Notes under the pieces: generated by a model
The model's input: only the letters and a program-made list of their open reading frames with translations
Databases searched by the model: none
What the model was told of the DNA's origin: nothing
Program-made: the position numbers and the translations under genes
Source: Malaciobacter marinus
GTDB taxonomy: Bacteria > Campylobacterota > Campylobacteria > Campylobacterales > Arcobacteraceae
DNA length: 64,000 nucleotides
Assembly (NCBI RefSeq): GCF_003544855.1
Contig: NZ_CP032101.1
Span: 310,001 to 374,000 of the forward strand
Direction of reading: 5' to 3'
Part shown: piece after piece, positions 9,502-18,681 of the stretch
Numbering within the stretch: the stretch's first letter is position 1
How the letters are laid out: each line of letters opens with the position of its first letter

Positions 9502-11556
9502 ATGTCGGAAAATTTTTTATTATCATTAAACGATTCACAAAAAAATGCAGCTCAACATATCGATGGTGCATTACTTATTTTAGCAGGTGCAGGTTCGGGT
9601 AAAACAAAAACTATTACCACGCGATTAGCATATCTTATCTCAATAGGAATTGACCCTGCTTCTATATTAACTTTGACTTTTACAAATAAAGCAGCAACAG
9701 AGATGAGAGAAAGAGCATTTTCACTTATTGACTCATCAATTGTGCATACACCACCTTTACTTTGTACCTTTCACAAGTTTGGATTACTTTTATTGAAATT
9801 TTATATGAGTGAATTAGGAAGAAAAAATAATTTTATAATAATTGATACTGATGATAAAAAAAGAATTCTAAGATCTATAGACAAAGAGCTACCTCTTCCA
9901 CTACTTGCAAGTGAAATCTCAAAATATAAAAACTCTATATTATCTCCAAATGAAGCAAAAGCTACTGCACAATTAAAGCTATATCAGGAAATTGCTGATG
10001 TGTATGAAAAATATGAGAATTATTTAGAAAAGAATAACTTAGTTGATTTTGATGATTTACTTTTATTACCATATAAAATATTATGTAATAATGAAAAGTT
10101 AGCAGAAGAAATAAGTCAAAAATATAATTATATAATGGTAGATGAGTATCAAGATACAAATGAATTACAATACAAGTTATTAAGAAAATTATGTGCTACT
10201 CACAATAATTTATGTGTTGTTGGTGATGATGATCAATCAATTTATGGTTGGCGTGGGGCTACTATTAAAAATATACTAAATTTTACTGATCATTTTGAAA
10301 ATACAAAAGTTGTAAAACTTGAAGAAAATTATAGGTCTACTAATACTATTTTAAATCATGCAAATCAATTAATTGAGCACAATAGAGATAGACTAGGGAA
10401 AAAATTAGTTAGTACAAGAGAAGATGGAAATAGTGTAAGAGTTTATGAATCACATGATGAAAATGAAGAAACAAGAAAAATAGTTGATGATATAAAAAAT
10501 CTCATTTCTAATGGTGAAAGAGCAAGTGAAATGGCAATACTATTTAGAGTAAATGCTCTTTCAAGATCACTAGAAGAGGGCTTTAATAAATCAGGAGTTG
10601 CATATAAACTTGTTGGTGGTATGAAGTTTTATGAAAGAGCTGAAATTAAAGATTTGATTGCTTATTTTAGAATACTTACAAATAATAATGATAATTTCTC
10701 ATTAAAAAGAATTGTAAATAAGCCTAAAAGAGGAATTGGTAAAACAACAATAGAAAAGCTAGATGCAAAATCAGCCCAAACACAAAAACCAATTTTTCAA
10801 TTAGTTGAAGAGTTAGAACCAGAAGAATTAGCACAAGTAGTAGGAAAGAAAAATTCAAGAACATTAAAAGTTTTTATGGCATCAATTATGGATTTAAAAG
10901 AGGCTTTAGAAGAATCAAAAATGAGATTTTTGGATTTATTTGAGGATACTTTTGATTATAGAAGTTCTTATGATAATGCTCCTGATGGATTTGATAGACA
11001 AGCAAATATTGATGAGTTTTATGGATATATTAGAGATTATTTTATTCAAAATCCACATCTAGGTTTAGAAGACTTTTTAAATGAAATTGCATTGGAGTCT
11101 GAAAATAGTGAGTTTACAGAAGAGATGGTTTCTATGATGAGTATCCATGCTTCAAAAGGGCTTGAGTATAAACATCTATTTATAATAGGACTTGAAGAAG
11201 GATTTTTCCCTATTATTGGTGATGGAAGTGATATAGAAGAAGAAAGAAGACTTGGATATGTTGCTTTGACAAGAGCTATGGATAATTTAACTTTATCTTT
11301 TGTTCATTCAAGATTTTATAAAGGTAAAAGAGCATCACTTACAAAAAGTAGATTTTTAAGTGAGAGTGGCCTTATAAAAGGGTGTTTAACCCTTGAAAAA
11401 AACTCTGCATATAAAAAAGGTGATTTAGTAAAACATAAAATCTTTGGAATGGGAAGAGTTCAAAAAGCTGTTAAAGCTGGAAAAGAGTATAAACTTACTA
11501 TAAACTTTGCAGGACAAATAAGAGATATACTCTCTTCTTTTGTAGAAAAAATATAA
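9502..11556 (+). CDS. uvrD: UvrD/PcrA/Rep-family DNA helicase
   Basis: This 684-residue superfamily 1A 3'-5' helicase shows all main motifs: Walker A GAGSGKTKT, TFTNKAA, Walker B VDEYQDT, motif III GDDDQSIYGWRGA, LEENYRST, SIHASKGLEYKHLF and YVALTRAMDNL. The C-terminal tail (HKIFGMGRV..) matches the DNA-repair-linked end of PcrA/UvrD. It would unwind DNA in excision and mismatch repair and clear replication blocks. Assignment within UvrD/Rep/PcrA is by family resemblance only. Confidence 0.93.
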   Translation: MSENFLLSLNDSQKNAAQHIDGALLILAGAGSGKTKTITTRLAYLISIGIDPASILTLTFTNKAATEMRERAFSLIDSSIVHTPPLLCTFHKFGLLLLKFYMSELGRKNNFIIIDTDDKKRILRSIDKELPLPLLASEISKYKNSILSPNEAKATAQLKLYQEIADVYEKYENYLEKNNLVDFDDLLLLPYKILCNNEKLAEEISQKYNYIMVDEYQDTNELQYKLLRKLCATHNNLCVVGDDDQSIYGWRGATIKNILNFTDHFENTKVVKLEENYRSTNTILNHANQLIEHNRDRLGKKLVSTREDGNSVRVYESHDENEETRKIVDDIKNLISNGERASEMAILFRVNALSRSLEEGFNKSGVAYKLVGGMKFYERAEIKDLIAYFRILTNNNDNFSLKRIVNKPKRGIGKTTIEKLDAKSAQTQKPIFQLVEELEPEELAQVVGKKNSRTLKVFMASIMDLKEALEESKMRFLDLFEDTFDYRSSYDNAPDGFDRQANIDEFYGYIRDYFIQNPHLGLEDFLNEIALESENSEFTEEMVSMMSIHASKGLEYKHLFIIGLEEGFFPIIGDGSDIEEERRLGYVALTRAMDNLTLSFVHSRFYKGKRASLTKSRFLSESGLIKGCLTLEKNSAYKKGDLVKHKIFGMGRVQKAVKAGKEYKLTINFAGQIRDILSSFVEKI

Positions 11557-11608
11557 AAAACTATTATTAAATAAAATATAAAAATTTTTTGAGTGGAAAA
11601 TAAAGCAA

Positions 11609-12457
11609 ATGCAAAAAAGACTTTACAATAAAGAGTTGTTAAATAAACTATTGGTTGTAAATAAACCAATGTATATTAGTTCAAACTCATATTTAAATAA
11701 AATTAAAAGAAAATATAAAAATAAAAAAGCAGGTTTTAGTGGAACATTAGATCCTTTTGCTTGTGGTTGTTTAATAGTAGCTTTTGGACAATATACAAAA
11801 CTATTTAAATACCTTAAGAAAACACCTAAAAAATATAAAGCAGTTTTATGGTTGGGCGTTAGTTCATATTCTGAGGATATTGAAAATATAATTGATATTA
11901 AAGATGAAAAAATTTTAGATATAAATGATATACAAAACGAAATAGAAAAATTAAAAGGAGATATTGAGTATCTTCCTCCAAAATATTGTGCCAAAAAAAT
12001 AAATGGTAAAAGAGCATATGAGCTAGCAAGAGCTGGGATTGAAGTAGAATTAGAAAAACAAGTTATGAAAATTAGTGATATAAAATTAATTTCATATAAT
12101 CACCCTTTTATTACTTTTGAAGCAACTGTTAGTGAGGGCTCATATATTAGAAGTTTAGCTCAAATACTTGCTAAAAATTTAGGAGTTACTGGTACTTTAT
12201 CTTATTTACAAAGATTAAATGAGGGTGAATTTTATTTTCAAAATGAAAAGGATTTGAATCCTTTGGATTATTTGGATTTAGAAGTTAATAATTATACAGG
12301 AAATAAACAGTTATTAGATGATGGGAAAAAAATACCAATTGAAAACTTAGAAAAAAAAGATAATGGAAAATATATCATTTTGTTTGAAGAGTTTTTTAGT
12401 ATAATTGAAATTTCAAATGATAAAGTTTCATATGTATTAAATAAGGTAATTAGATAA
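11609..12457 (+). CDS. truB: tRNA pseudouridine-55 synthase
   Basis: TruB isomerises U55 of the tRNA T-loop. The catalytic Asp lies in SGTLDPFACGCL, and YKAVLWLGVSS and EGSYIRSLAQ match further TruB motifs. The protein is 282 residues, normal for a TruB without a long PUA extension. ATG 11609 lacks a strong ribosome site but gives the expected N-terminus (LLVVNKP). It abuts ispE with no gap. Confidence 0.94.
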   Translation: MQKRLYNKELLNKLLVVNKPMYISSNSYLNKIKRKYKNKKAGFSGTLDPFACGCLIVAFGQYTKLFKYLKKTPKKYKAVLWLGVSSYSEDIENIIDIKDEKILDINDIQNEIEKLKGDIEYLPPKYCAKKINGKRAYELARAGIEVELEKQVMKISDIKLISYNHPFITFEATVSEGSYIRSLAQILAKNLGVTGTLSYLQRLNEGEFYFQNEKDLNPLDYLDLEVNNYTGNKQLLDDGKKIPIENLEKKDNGKYIILFEEFFSIIEISNDKVSYVLNKVIR

Positions 12458-13228
12458 ATGCAAGTTAGTATAAAATCATATGCAAAAGTAAATATATTTT
12501 TAAAAATATCACAAAAAAGAGAGAACTATCATGAAATAGTATCAAGATTTGTAAGAGTAAAAAATCTTTATGATACTATTAGTTTTATTCCAAATAATGA
12601 AACAAATGAGTTTAATTTAATTGGTGATTTTGGGTGTAAACTTGAAGATAATACTATATATAAAGCATTTTTACAATTGAGAAAATATTGTCCAAAAATT
12701 GACGCATTTTTTAGAGTATATAGTATAAAAGTAGAAAAGAATATTCCAGAATTTGCGGGACTTGGTGGAGGCAGTTCAAATGTGGCTGCATTTTTAACTT
12801 TGGCAAACAAACATTTTAACTTATATTATAAAAAAGAGAAATTAGCAAAAATAGGTGCAAAAATAGGTGCAGATGTTCCTTTTTTTATATATGAATATGA
12901 TAGTGCAAATGTAACAGGAGTTGGTGAAATAGTTCAAGAGTTTAAAGAAGAGCCTTTAAATATTGAAGTTATTACTCCAAAAGATATCAAATGTCATACA
13001 GGCAAAGTTTTTACTTGTTTTAGAAATGAGTTTTATAAACAGATTTCAAAAGATAAAAGCAATAAGCTTTTATCAATGAAAAGTAGTGAGATTTTAAATA
13101 AACTCTCACTTGAAAATGCAAATGATTTATATTTGCCAGCAGTAAAACTATATCCAAAGCTAAAAGAGTATGCAAAACAAGATTGCTTTTTTAGTGGAAG
13201 TGGAAGTTCATTTTTTAAGGTAATATAA
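12458..13228 (+). CDS. ispE: 4-diphosphocytidyl-2-C-methyl-D-erythritol kinase
   Basis: IspE phosphorylates CDP-methylerythritol with ATP in the MEP route to isoprenoids. The 256-residue GHMP kinase has the N-terminal [11 protein letters not shown], the ATP loop [12 protein letters not shown] and the C-terminal [10 protein letters not shown]. Its start follows the truB stop directly, and its stop overlaps the smpB start by one base. ispH, from the same pathway, lies elsewhere in the window. Confidence 0.95.
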   Translation: MQVSIKSYAKVNIFLKISQKRENYHEIVSRFVRVKNLYDTISFIPNNETNEFNLIGDFGCKLEDNTIYKAFLQLRKYCPKIDAFFRVYSIKVEKNIPEFAGLGGGSSNVAAFLTLANKHFNLYYKKEKLAKIGAKIGADVPFFIYEYDSANVTGVGEIVQEFKEEPLNIEVITPKDIKCHTGKVFTCFRNEFYKQISKDKSNKLLSMKSSEILNKLSLENANDLYLPAVKLYPKLKEYAKQDCFFSGSGSSFFKVI

Positions 13229-13698
13229 TGGCAAAAGAAAAAAGTAAAAATTTAGAATTTAAAAATAAAAAAGCATTTCATGATTATTTTATCTTAGATA
13301 AGTATGAAGCAGGAGTTGTACTTGAGGGAAGTGAAGTAAAAGCCTTACGTGAGGGAAGAGCAAACTTAAAAGATAGCTTTGTACGAATTATAAAAGGCGA
13401 AGTTTTTATTTTAAATATGCATATTTCGCACTTAAGTACAACTCATAGTACATATAGACCCGATGAAAGAAGAAGTAGAAAACTTTTGTTAAATAAAAAA
13501 GAGATTGAAAAAATGTTTACTAAAGTAACTAAAGATGGAGTGACACTAGTGCCACTTAAAATGTACTTTAATTCAAAGAATGTAGTGAAAATTTTAATTG
13601 CCACAGCACAGGGGAAAAAGCTACATGATAAAAGAGAAGATTTAAAAAGAAAAACAATGCAAAGAGAAACACAACAAGCATTGAAAAACTTTAAATAG
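13228..13698 (+). CDS. smpB: SsrA-binding protein
   Basis: SmpB carries tmRNA to stalled ribosomes in trans-translation. The 156-residue protein begins with a basic region, then shows [36 protein letters not shown] and the basic C-terminal tail [18 protein letters not shown]. Length and motifs are standard. It is the third gene of a tight truB-ispE-smpB run. No ssrA gene is visible in the window. Confidence 0.96.
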   Translation: MAKEKSKNLEFKNKKAFHDYFILDKYEAGVVLEGSEVKALREGRANLKDSFVRIIKGEVFILNMHISHLSTTHSTYRPDERRSRKLLLNKKEIEKMFTKVTKDGVTLVPLKMYFNSKNVVKILIATAQGKKLHDKREDLKRKTMQRETQQALKNFK

Positions 13699-13845
13699 TT
13701 ACAAATTATCATCTTTTTTATAAATTAAAGAAACCTTAAAAAAAAACATCAGTTATTAAGCTTAACTTTATTCAGTTTTAGCTAAGATTTTTTTTAAGTG
13801 ACAAACCTGTGACTTGATATATAAAAAATTAGTAGGAGGAGATTG

Positions 13846-15315
13846 ATGCAAAACGGTGCAAGAATTGAGTATGATTACTCAGTTGCAAAAGCCTTTACAT
13901 TTGCAACAATTTTGTTTGGTATCATTGGTATGGTAGTTGGTGTTGTTTTAGCATTTCAATTAGCATTTCCAGAGCTAAATCATTTAGCTGGGGAATATGG
14001 TACATTCAGTAGATTAAGACCATTACATACTAATGGTGTTGCATTTGGTTTTACACTTAGTGGTATCTTTGCTACATGGTATTATGTAGCTCAAAGAGTT
14101 TTAAAGGTGTCTTTAAAAGAATCACCATTTTTAATGACAGTAGCAAAGCTACACTTTGTGTTATATTTCATCACTATTCTTTTAGCAGTTGTAACTTTAT
14201 TTATGGGTTATACAACATCAAAAGAGTATGCTGAATTAGAGTGGCCATTAGATATTTTAGTGGTTGTTTGGTGGGTATTATGGGGAGTTTCTATTTTCGG
14301 ATTGATTGGAATTAGAAGAGAAAGAACTCTATATATCTCAATTTGGTATTATATTGCTGCATTTATTGCAATTGCAATGTTATACTTATTTAATAATATG
14401 GAAGTACCTACATACTTCGCTTCTGGTGGTCATGGTTCATGGTTACACTCTGTTTCTATGTATTCAGGTTCAAATGATGCGATTGTACAATGGTGGTATG
14501 GACACAATGCGGTTGCATTTGTATTTACTGTTCCAATTATTGCTATGATTTATTACTTTTTACCAAAAGAATCTGGACAAAATGTTTATTCATATAAATT
14601 ATCTATTCTAGCATTCTGGGGTCTATTATTTGTTTATTTATGGGCTGGTGGACACCACCTTATTTATTCAACTGTTCCTGATTGGATGCAAACAATGGGT
14701 TCTGTTATGTCAGTTGTTCTAATTTTACCATCATGGGGATCTGCTATTAATATGCTTTTAACTATGAAGGGTGAGTGGAAACAATTACAAACAAATACAC
14801 TGATTAAATTTATGATTTTAGCATCTACATTTTACATGTTATCAACTATTGAAGGACCAATTCAATCAATTAAATCTGTTAATGCAATTGCGCACTTTAC
14901 AGACTGGATTCCTGGACACGTTCACGATGGTGTATTAGGATGGGTTGTATTTATGGTTATGGCAGCATTATTTCATATGGCACCAAGAATGTATGGAAGA
15001 GAGATTTATTCTAAATCATTAATGGATACTCAATTCTGGTTACAAACAACTGGTATTGTATTATACTTTACTTCTATGTGGATTGCAGGTATTACTCAAG
15101 GTATGATGTGGAGAGCTTATGATGAGTATGGTTCATTAGTTTACTCATTTATTGATACAGTAACTGTATTACAACCATATTATACAATTAGAGCTGTTGG
15201 TGGGTTATTATACCTAATTGGTTTCTTTATGTTCTCATATAACATGTATAAAACTGCAACTGCAGGTAGAATACTTGATAAAGAACCATTAAATGCTTCA
15301 CCAGTTGCAGCTTAG
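13846..15315 (+). CDS. ccoN: cbb3-type cytochrome c oxidase subunit I
   Basis: CcoN is the catalytic haem-copper subunit of the high-affinity terminal oxidase used at low oxygen. The 489-residue multi-pass protein shows haem and copper ligand regions: RPLHTNGVAFGF, WYGHNAVAF, AGGHHLIYSTVPDW and PGHVHDGVLGW. I chose ATG 13846, since AGGAGG at 13834-13839 is six bases away; the preceding TTG would add one Met. The 144-base upstream gap has no perfect FNR box, only a TTGAT half-site at 13814-13818. Confidence 0.97.
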   Translation: MQNGARIEYDYSVAKAFTFATILFGIIGMVVGVVLAFQLAFPELNHLAGEYGTFSRLRPLHTNGVAFGFTLSGIFATWYYVAQRVLKVSLKESPFLMTVAKLHFVLYFITILLAVVTLFMGYTTSKEYAELEWPLDILVVVWWVLWGVSIFGLIGIRRERTLYISIWYYIAAFIAIAMLYLFNNMEVPTYFASGGHGSWLHSVSMYSGSNDAIVQWWYGHNAVAFVFTVPIIAMIYYFLPKESGQNVYSYKLSILAFWGLLFVYLWAGGHHLIYSTVPDWMQTMGSVMSVVLILPSWGSAINMLLTMKGEWKQLQTNTLIKFMILASTFYMLSTIEGPIQSIKSVNAIAHFTDWIPGHVHDGVLGWVVFMVMAALFHMAPRMYGREIYSKSLMDTQFWLQTTGIVLYFTSMWIAGITQGMMWRAYDEYGSLVYSFIDTVTVLQPYYTIRAVGGLLYLIGFFMFSYNMYKTATAGRILDKEPLNASPVAA

Positions 15316-15330
15316 GAAAAGGGGTAAATA

Positions 15331-16014
15331 ATGTTTCATTGGTTAGAACAAAGACCGTTTTTCTTTGCGGTATTCGTATTTATTTTTGTTGCATTTGCAG
15401 GTATTATTGAAGCAATTCCTGATTTTGCAAAACAAAGTAGACCTACAGTTGGTACAAAGCCATATACAGTATTGGAGTTAGCAGGAAGACATGTATATAT
15501 TAAAGATTCATGTAATGCTTGCCACTCACAATTAATTAGACCATTTAAATCTGAAACTGATAGATATGGTATGTACTCTTTATCTGGAGAATATGCTTAT
15601 GATAGACCATTTTTATGGGGATCAAAAAGAACAGGTCCAGATTTAATGAGAGTTGGAAACTATAGAACAACAGACTGGCATGAAAACCATATGTTAGATC
15701 CAAAATCAGTAGTTCCAGGTTCAATTATGCCAGCATATACTCATCACTTTGAGAATATAGCTGATTTAGATACAGCTTATGCAGAAGCATTAACTGTTAA
15801 AAATGTATTCAATACTCCATATGACCAAGATTTAGATGGTGATGGAAAAATTGATGTTAAACTTGGTGATTATGAAAGTGCAATTGCTACTGCTAAAAAA
15901 CAAGCAGAAGAGATTGCAGCTGATATGAAAAACCAAAAAGTAAAAGATGCCGTAGCAAACGGTCAAGTTCCTGAGATTGTTGCATTAATTGCATATTTAA
16001 ATTCTTTAAAATAA
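15331..16014 (+). CDS. ccoO: cbb3-type cytochrome c oxidase subunit II (monohaem)
   Basis: CcoO is a membrane-anchored periplasmic cytochrome c that passes electrons to CcoN. This 227-residue protein has one N-terminal membrane helix and a single haem c site CNACH near residue 61, with a downstream MPAYTHHF region containing the axial Met. It follows ccoN after 15 bases with GGAAAAGGGG as ribosome site. An acidic insertion (DQDLDGDGKIDVKLGD) with EF-hand-like spacing lies near residue 170. Confidence 0.96.
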   Translation: MFHWLEQRPFFFAVFVFIFVAFAGIIEAIPDFAKQSRPTVGTKPYTVLELAGRHVYIKDSCNACHSQLIRPFKSETDRYGMYSLSGEYAYDRPFLWGSKRTGPDLMRVGNYRTTDWHENHMLDPKSVVPGSIMPAYTHHFENIADLDTAYAEALTVKNVFNTPYDQDLDGDGKIDVKLGDYESAIATAKKQAEEIAADMKNQKVKDAVANGQVPEIVALIAYLNSLK

Positions 16015-16023
16015 GAGGGCATT

Positions 16024-16254
16024 ATGGATTATGAGACTTTACTGAATCTTCAAGGTTATTTGAAGTTTTTTTTAGTACTTATTGTGTTTATTATTTTTTA
16101 CTCATATGCTTTTTCTATTTATAAAAGAGAAAAAAAGGGTGAGAAAAATTTTGAAAAATACTCAAATCTTGTTCACGATGATTCTATAAAGTCTGACCCT
16201 CTTGAGCAAAGAGAAAAAGAAAAAGAGATAAACGAGAAGGAGAGTATCAAATGA
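16024..16254 (+). CDS. ccoQ: cbb3 oxidase small subunit CcoQ
   Basis: A 76-residue protein with one N-terminal transmembrane helix (LKFFLVLIVFIIFYSYAF) and a highly charged cytoplasmic tail rich in Glu and Lys. CcoQ stabilises the oxidase complex. Its position between ccoO and ccoP supports the call, and its end overlaps the ccoP start by four bases. Confidence 0.9.
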   Translation: MDYETLLNLQGYLKFFLVLIVFIIFYSYAFSIYKREKKGEKNFEKYSNLVHDDSIKSDPLEQREKEKEINEKESIK

Positions 16255-17141
16255 AATCTATGGTAATAGGTGGAATTATTCTTATCATCGCTCTAATGGC
16301 AGGAACTTACTTTATTGCAGGTGATGCTTTTAATAGTGATGATTATATTAATAGTTTAACTATGCTTGGTGCAGTAGCAATTATTTCAATTACAGTATTT
16401 GTAGCACTTAAGTATATTAATCAAATTAAAAATGATACTGCTAGTGGTGAATTAGCAGAAGAGAAGTGGGACGGTATTGGTGAATATAAAAATCCTATTC
16501 CAACTGGATGGGGACTTGCATTTATTGGTACATTAGTTTGGCTATTTTGGTATTGGTCAATTGGTTATCCAACAAATGGATTCTCTCAAATTGGTCAATG
16601 GAATGAAGAGACAATTGAGTATAATAAAAAGTTTGCTTCAAAATGGGAAAATCCAAGTGAAGAGACTTTAACAGCAATGGGTGAATCAATTTATTTAGTT
16701 CAATGTGCACCTTGTCATGGTATTGATGCTGAAGGAATTGAAGGAAAAGCTCAAAACTTAACTCATAGAATGTCAAAAGAGTCTATTGAGTACGTAATTA
16801 GAAATGGTGCAAATAACCTTAAATCTAGTTATCCAGGTGGAATGCCTCCTATGATGTTATCTGAAGAAGCTGATATACAAGCAGTATCTTCTTATGTTGC
16901 AGGTGGATTTAAAGGTGAACAACCAGCGGCTTATGGAGTTTGTGCTGGATGTCATGGAGCTGATGGAAAAGGTATAGCCTACGTTGGTCCAAATATTGTT
17001 GATTATACAGATGCTTTAGTAACATCAGTACTTAACAACGGTAAAAAAGGTGCTATTGGTATGATGCCAAGCTTTAAAGGTAGACTAAACCCTACTCAAG
17101 AAAAAGCATTAGCAACTTATATTAGAAGTTTAGGAGAGTAG
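16251..17141 (+). CDS. ccoP: cbb3-type cytochrome c oxidase subunit III (dihaem)
   Basis: CcoP accepts electrons from soluble cytochrome c. The 296-residue protein has two N-terminal membrane helices, the IGEYKNPIPTGW segment and two haem c sites, CAPCH near residue 151 and CAGCH near 231, each with a later Met ligand (GMPPMM, GMMPSF). Two membrane helices, rather than one, are typical of epsilonproteobacterial CcoP. Its ATG overlaps the ccoQ stop. Confidence 0.96.
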   Translation: MKSMVIGGIILIIALMAGTYFIAGDAFNSDDYINSLTMLGAVAIISITVFVALKYINQIKNDTASGELAEEKWDGIGEYKNPIPTGWGLAFIGTLVWLFWYWSIGYPTNGFSQIGQWNEETIEYNKKFASKWENPSEETLTAMGESIYLVQCAPCHGIDAEGIEGKAQNLTHRMSKESIEYVIRNGANNLKSSYPGGMPPMMLSEEADIQAVSSYVAGGFKGEQPAAYGVCAGCHGADGKGIAYVGPNIVDYTDALVTSVLNNGKKGAIGMMPSFKGRLNPTQEKALATYIRSLGE

Positions 17142-17142
17142 T

Positions 17143-17382
17143 ATGGCTGGAAATACTCAGATGAATGAAAATGAAAGAGGACTTTTTTCTCTTCTTCATG
17201 GAATTACAGGTATGTTAATTGCAACTGTGTTATTACTTACTATATTAGGTGTATTAACATATGGTGCAATTAAAGTACAACAAAACGAAGCAACTAACTT
17301 CTATAAGATTAATCAAGATCTAAATGCGCTTAAAGCAAATAGTAAAGATAATCACGAACAGTATGAATTAGTTGGAAAATAA
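17143..17382 (+). CDS. DUF4006 family protein
   Basis: A 79-residue protein with one central transmembrane helix (MLIATVLLLTILGVLTYGAI) flanked by NENERGLFSLLHGITG, the pattern I associate with DUF4006. This family occurs directly after ccoP in Campylobacterota. A role in oxidase assembly or stability is inferred from context only. It starts one base after ccoP, with GGAGAG inside ccoP as ribosome site. Confidence 0.8.
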   Translation: MAGNTQMNENERGLFSLLHGITGMLIATVLLLTILGVLTYGAIKVQQNEATNFYKINQDLNALKANSKDNHEQYELVGK

Positions 17383-17392
17383 GGGGAAAGCT

Positions 17393-17485
17393 ATGGACAA
17401 AATTATTGGAATTTTATTATTGGCTTCAGCAGTTTACTCTGTGTATTTATCTTTCTTTGATTCTGCTAGAGTGTTTGTTGGATAA
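17393..17485 (+). CDS. 30-residue single-helix membrane microprotein in the cco operon
   Basis: ATG 17393 to TAA 17483 encodes a 30-residue protein made almost wholly of one hydrophobic helix (IIGILLLASAVYSVYLSFF) with a short SARVFVG tail. AAGGGG seven bases upstream is a good ribosome site, and the stop touches the next start (TAAATG), as expected for a real operon gene. It is the size and type of small oxidase subunits such as CcoM or CydX, but I see no direct homology. Function is unknown. Confidence 0.7.
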   Translation: MDKIIGILLLASAVYSVYLSFFDSARVFVG

Positions 17486-18115
17486 ATGAAAGCTTTAAAA
17501 CTTACAAGAATGGCAGTGCTTTTTGCACTGTCACTTCTATTAACATCTAATCTTTATGCTTCACAATTTATACTTAGTAATGATGGATTAATTGACAAAA
17601 GAGCAGTTGAAAAGATTGAACAAATAGGGCAAGAATCTAAGCAAAAACTTGGTGTAAATATTTATGTTTATGTAAAAAGAGGTTTAGGACTTGAAGATGA
17701 TATATCTACAAAAGATAAAATTGAGTTTATTAAAAATCAAGAAAAAGAGTTAATTCCTGTTTTACAAAAACCATATGTTTTATTAACTATGGCAGTTGAT
17801 GATACTCATGTAAATTTAATTGTATCTTCACAATTAAAAGAAATTGTAAATAAAAATGAAATCTTAAATGAATACGTAGTACCATTATTAGCTTCAAAAG
17901 ATAAAAATACTGTTTTTGCAAAAGTTAGTGCTGCAGTGTTAAATGGTTATGCAGCAATAGCAGATACAATTGCACAGTCAAAAGATATCAAGCTTGAAAG
18001 TAGTATTGGAAGTTCAGGAAAAGTAGCTGGAACTATATGGCGTGTATTTATGTATACTCTTGTAGTAGTAGGTTTACTTTTATATATTTTTGCAGTACTA
18101 AAAAGAAGAAAGTAG
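17486..18115 (+). CDS. TPM-domain protein with signal peptide and C-terminal anchor
   Basis: A 209-residue exported protein: signal peptide ending near LYASQF, a TPM-like fold (GLIDKRAVEKIEQIGQESK.., VNIYVYVKRGLG) and a C-terminal helix (TLVVVGLLLYIFAVL) with a basic end. TPM domains occur in photosystem II repair proteins and in bacterial membrane proteins of unclear role. Its place between the cco genes and fixH suggests a role in oxidase maturation, by inference only. Confidence 0.75.
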   Translation: MKALKLTRMAVLFALSLLLTSNLYASQFILSNDGLIDKRAVEKIEQIGQESKQKLGVNIYVYVKRGLGLEDDISTKDKIEFIKNQEKELIPVLQKPYVLLTMAVDDTHVNLIVSSQLKEIVNKNEILNEYVVPLLASKDKNTVFAKVSAAVLNGYAAIADTIAQSKDIKLESSIGSSGKVAGTIWRVFMYTLVVVGLLLYIFAVLKRRK

Positions 18116-18123
18116 GAATTTTA

Positions 18124-18681
18124 ATGAAAAGAAATTATTGGCCACTGTTTTTTATTGGTATATTTACATTTACATTTTCAATGATTGTATGGACTATTTA
18201 TTCAGCAGTTCAAGTTCCTGTACATGAAGATGATACTTTTTTTAAAAAGTATCAAGATGTTGATATGCATTACAATGATATTATGAGATCAAATGATATA
18301 TTTTTATCAAAGTACGATTTTAAAATAACTATAAATAATCAAAAATTTGATTTAGATACAAAAGATATATTTTTATCTCAAAGAGTTATAGAAAAAAGTA
18401 AAATTCATAGAGATATATTACATGTAGGTAAAAATAGCATTAAGATAGATATTTATGATAAATCAGGAAATGTGCAGTCTTCATTTGACATAAATTTAAG
18501 AGTTACAGAATCTACAAATAATAATACAATTATTGATTTAGGGAATGATTCTTTTTCTTTTTTAGATAACTCTTATAATGCAAGTGTTGCTGTCCCAAAA
18601 CCAGGGAAATGGAATGTTATTGCAACTTTTGAAAAAGATGGTAATAAGGGTTATTTCTTTTTAAAGACAAATGCAAACTAA
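18124..18681 (+). CDS. FixH family protein
   Basis: A 185-residue protein with an N-terminal membrane helix (WPLFFIGIFTFTFSMIVW) and a periplasmic beta-rich domain ending PKPGKWNVIATFEKDG, typical of FixH. FixH/CcoH supports cbb3 oxidase assembly. I chose ATG 18124, eight bases after the TPM gene stop with TAGGAATTT upstream. An upstream in-frame extension would run back into the TPM gene. The last 11 bases overlap the nuclease gene. Confidence 0.8.
   Translation: MKRNYWPLFFIGIFTFTFSMIVWTIYSAVQVPVHEDDTFFKKYQDVDMHYNDIMRSNDIFLSKYDFKITINNQKFDLDTKDIFLSQRVIEKSKIHRDILHVGKNSIKIDIYDKSGNVQSSFDINLRVTESTNNNTIIDLGNDSFSFLDNSYNASVAVPKPGKWNVIATFEKDGNKGYFFLKTNAN

Noticed and set aside
13799-13830. FNR-type operator before ccoN
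   Set aside because: Only a TTGAT half-site is present, and the second half does not match ATCAA at the right spacing.
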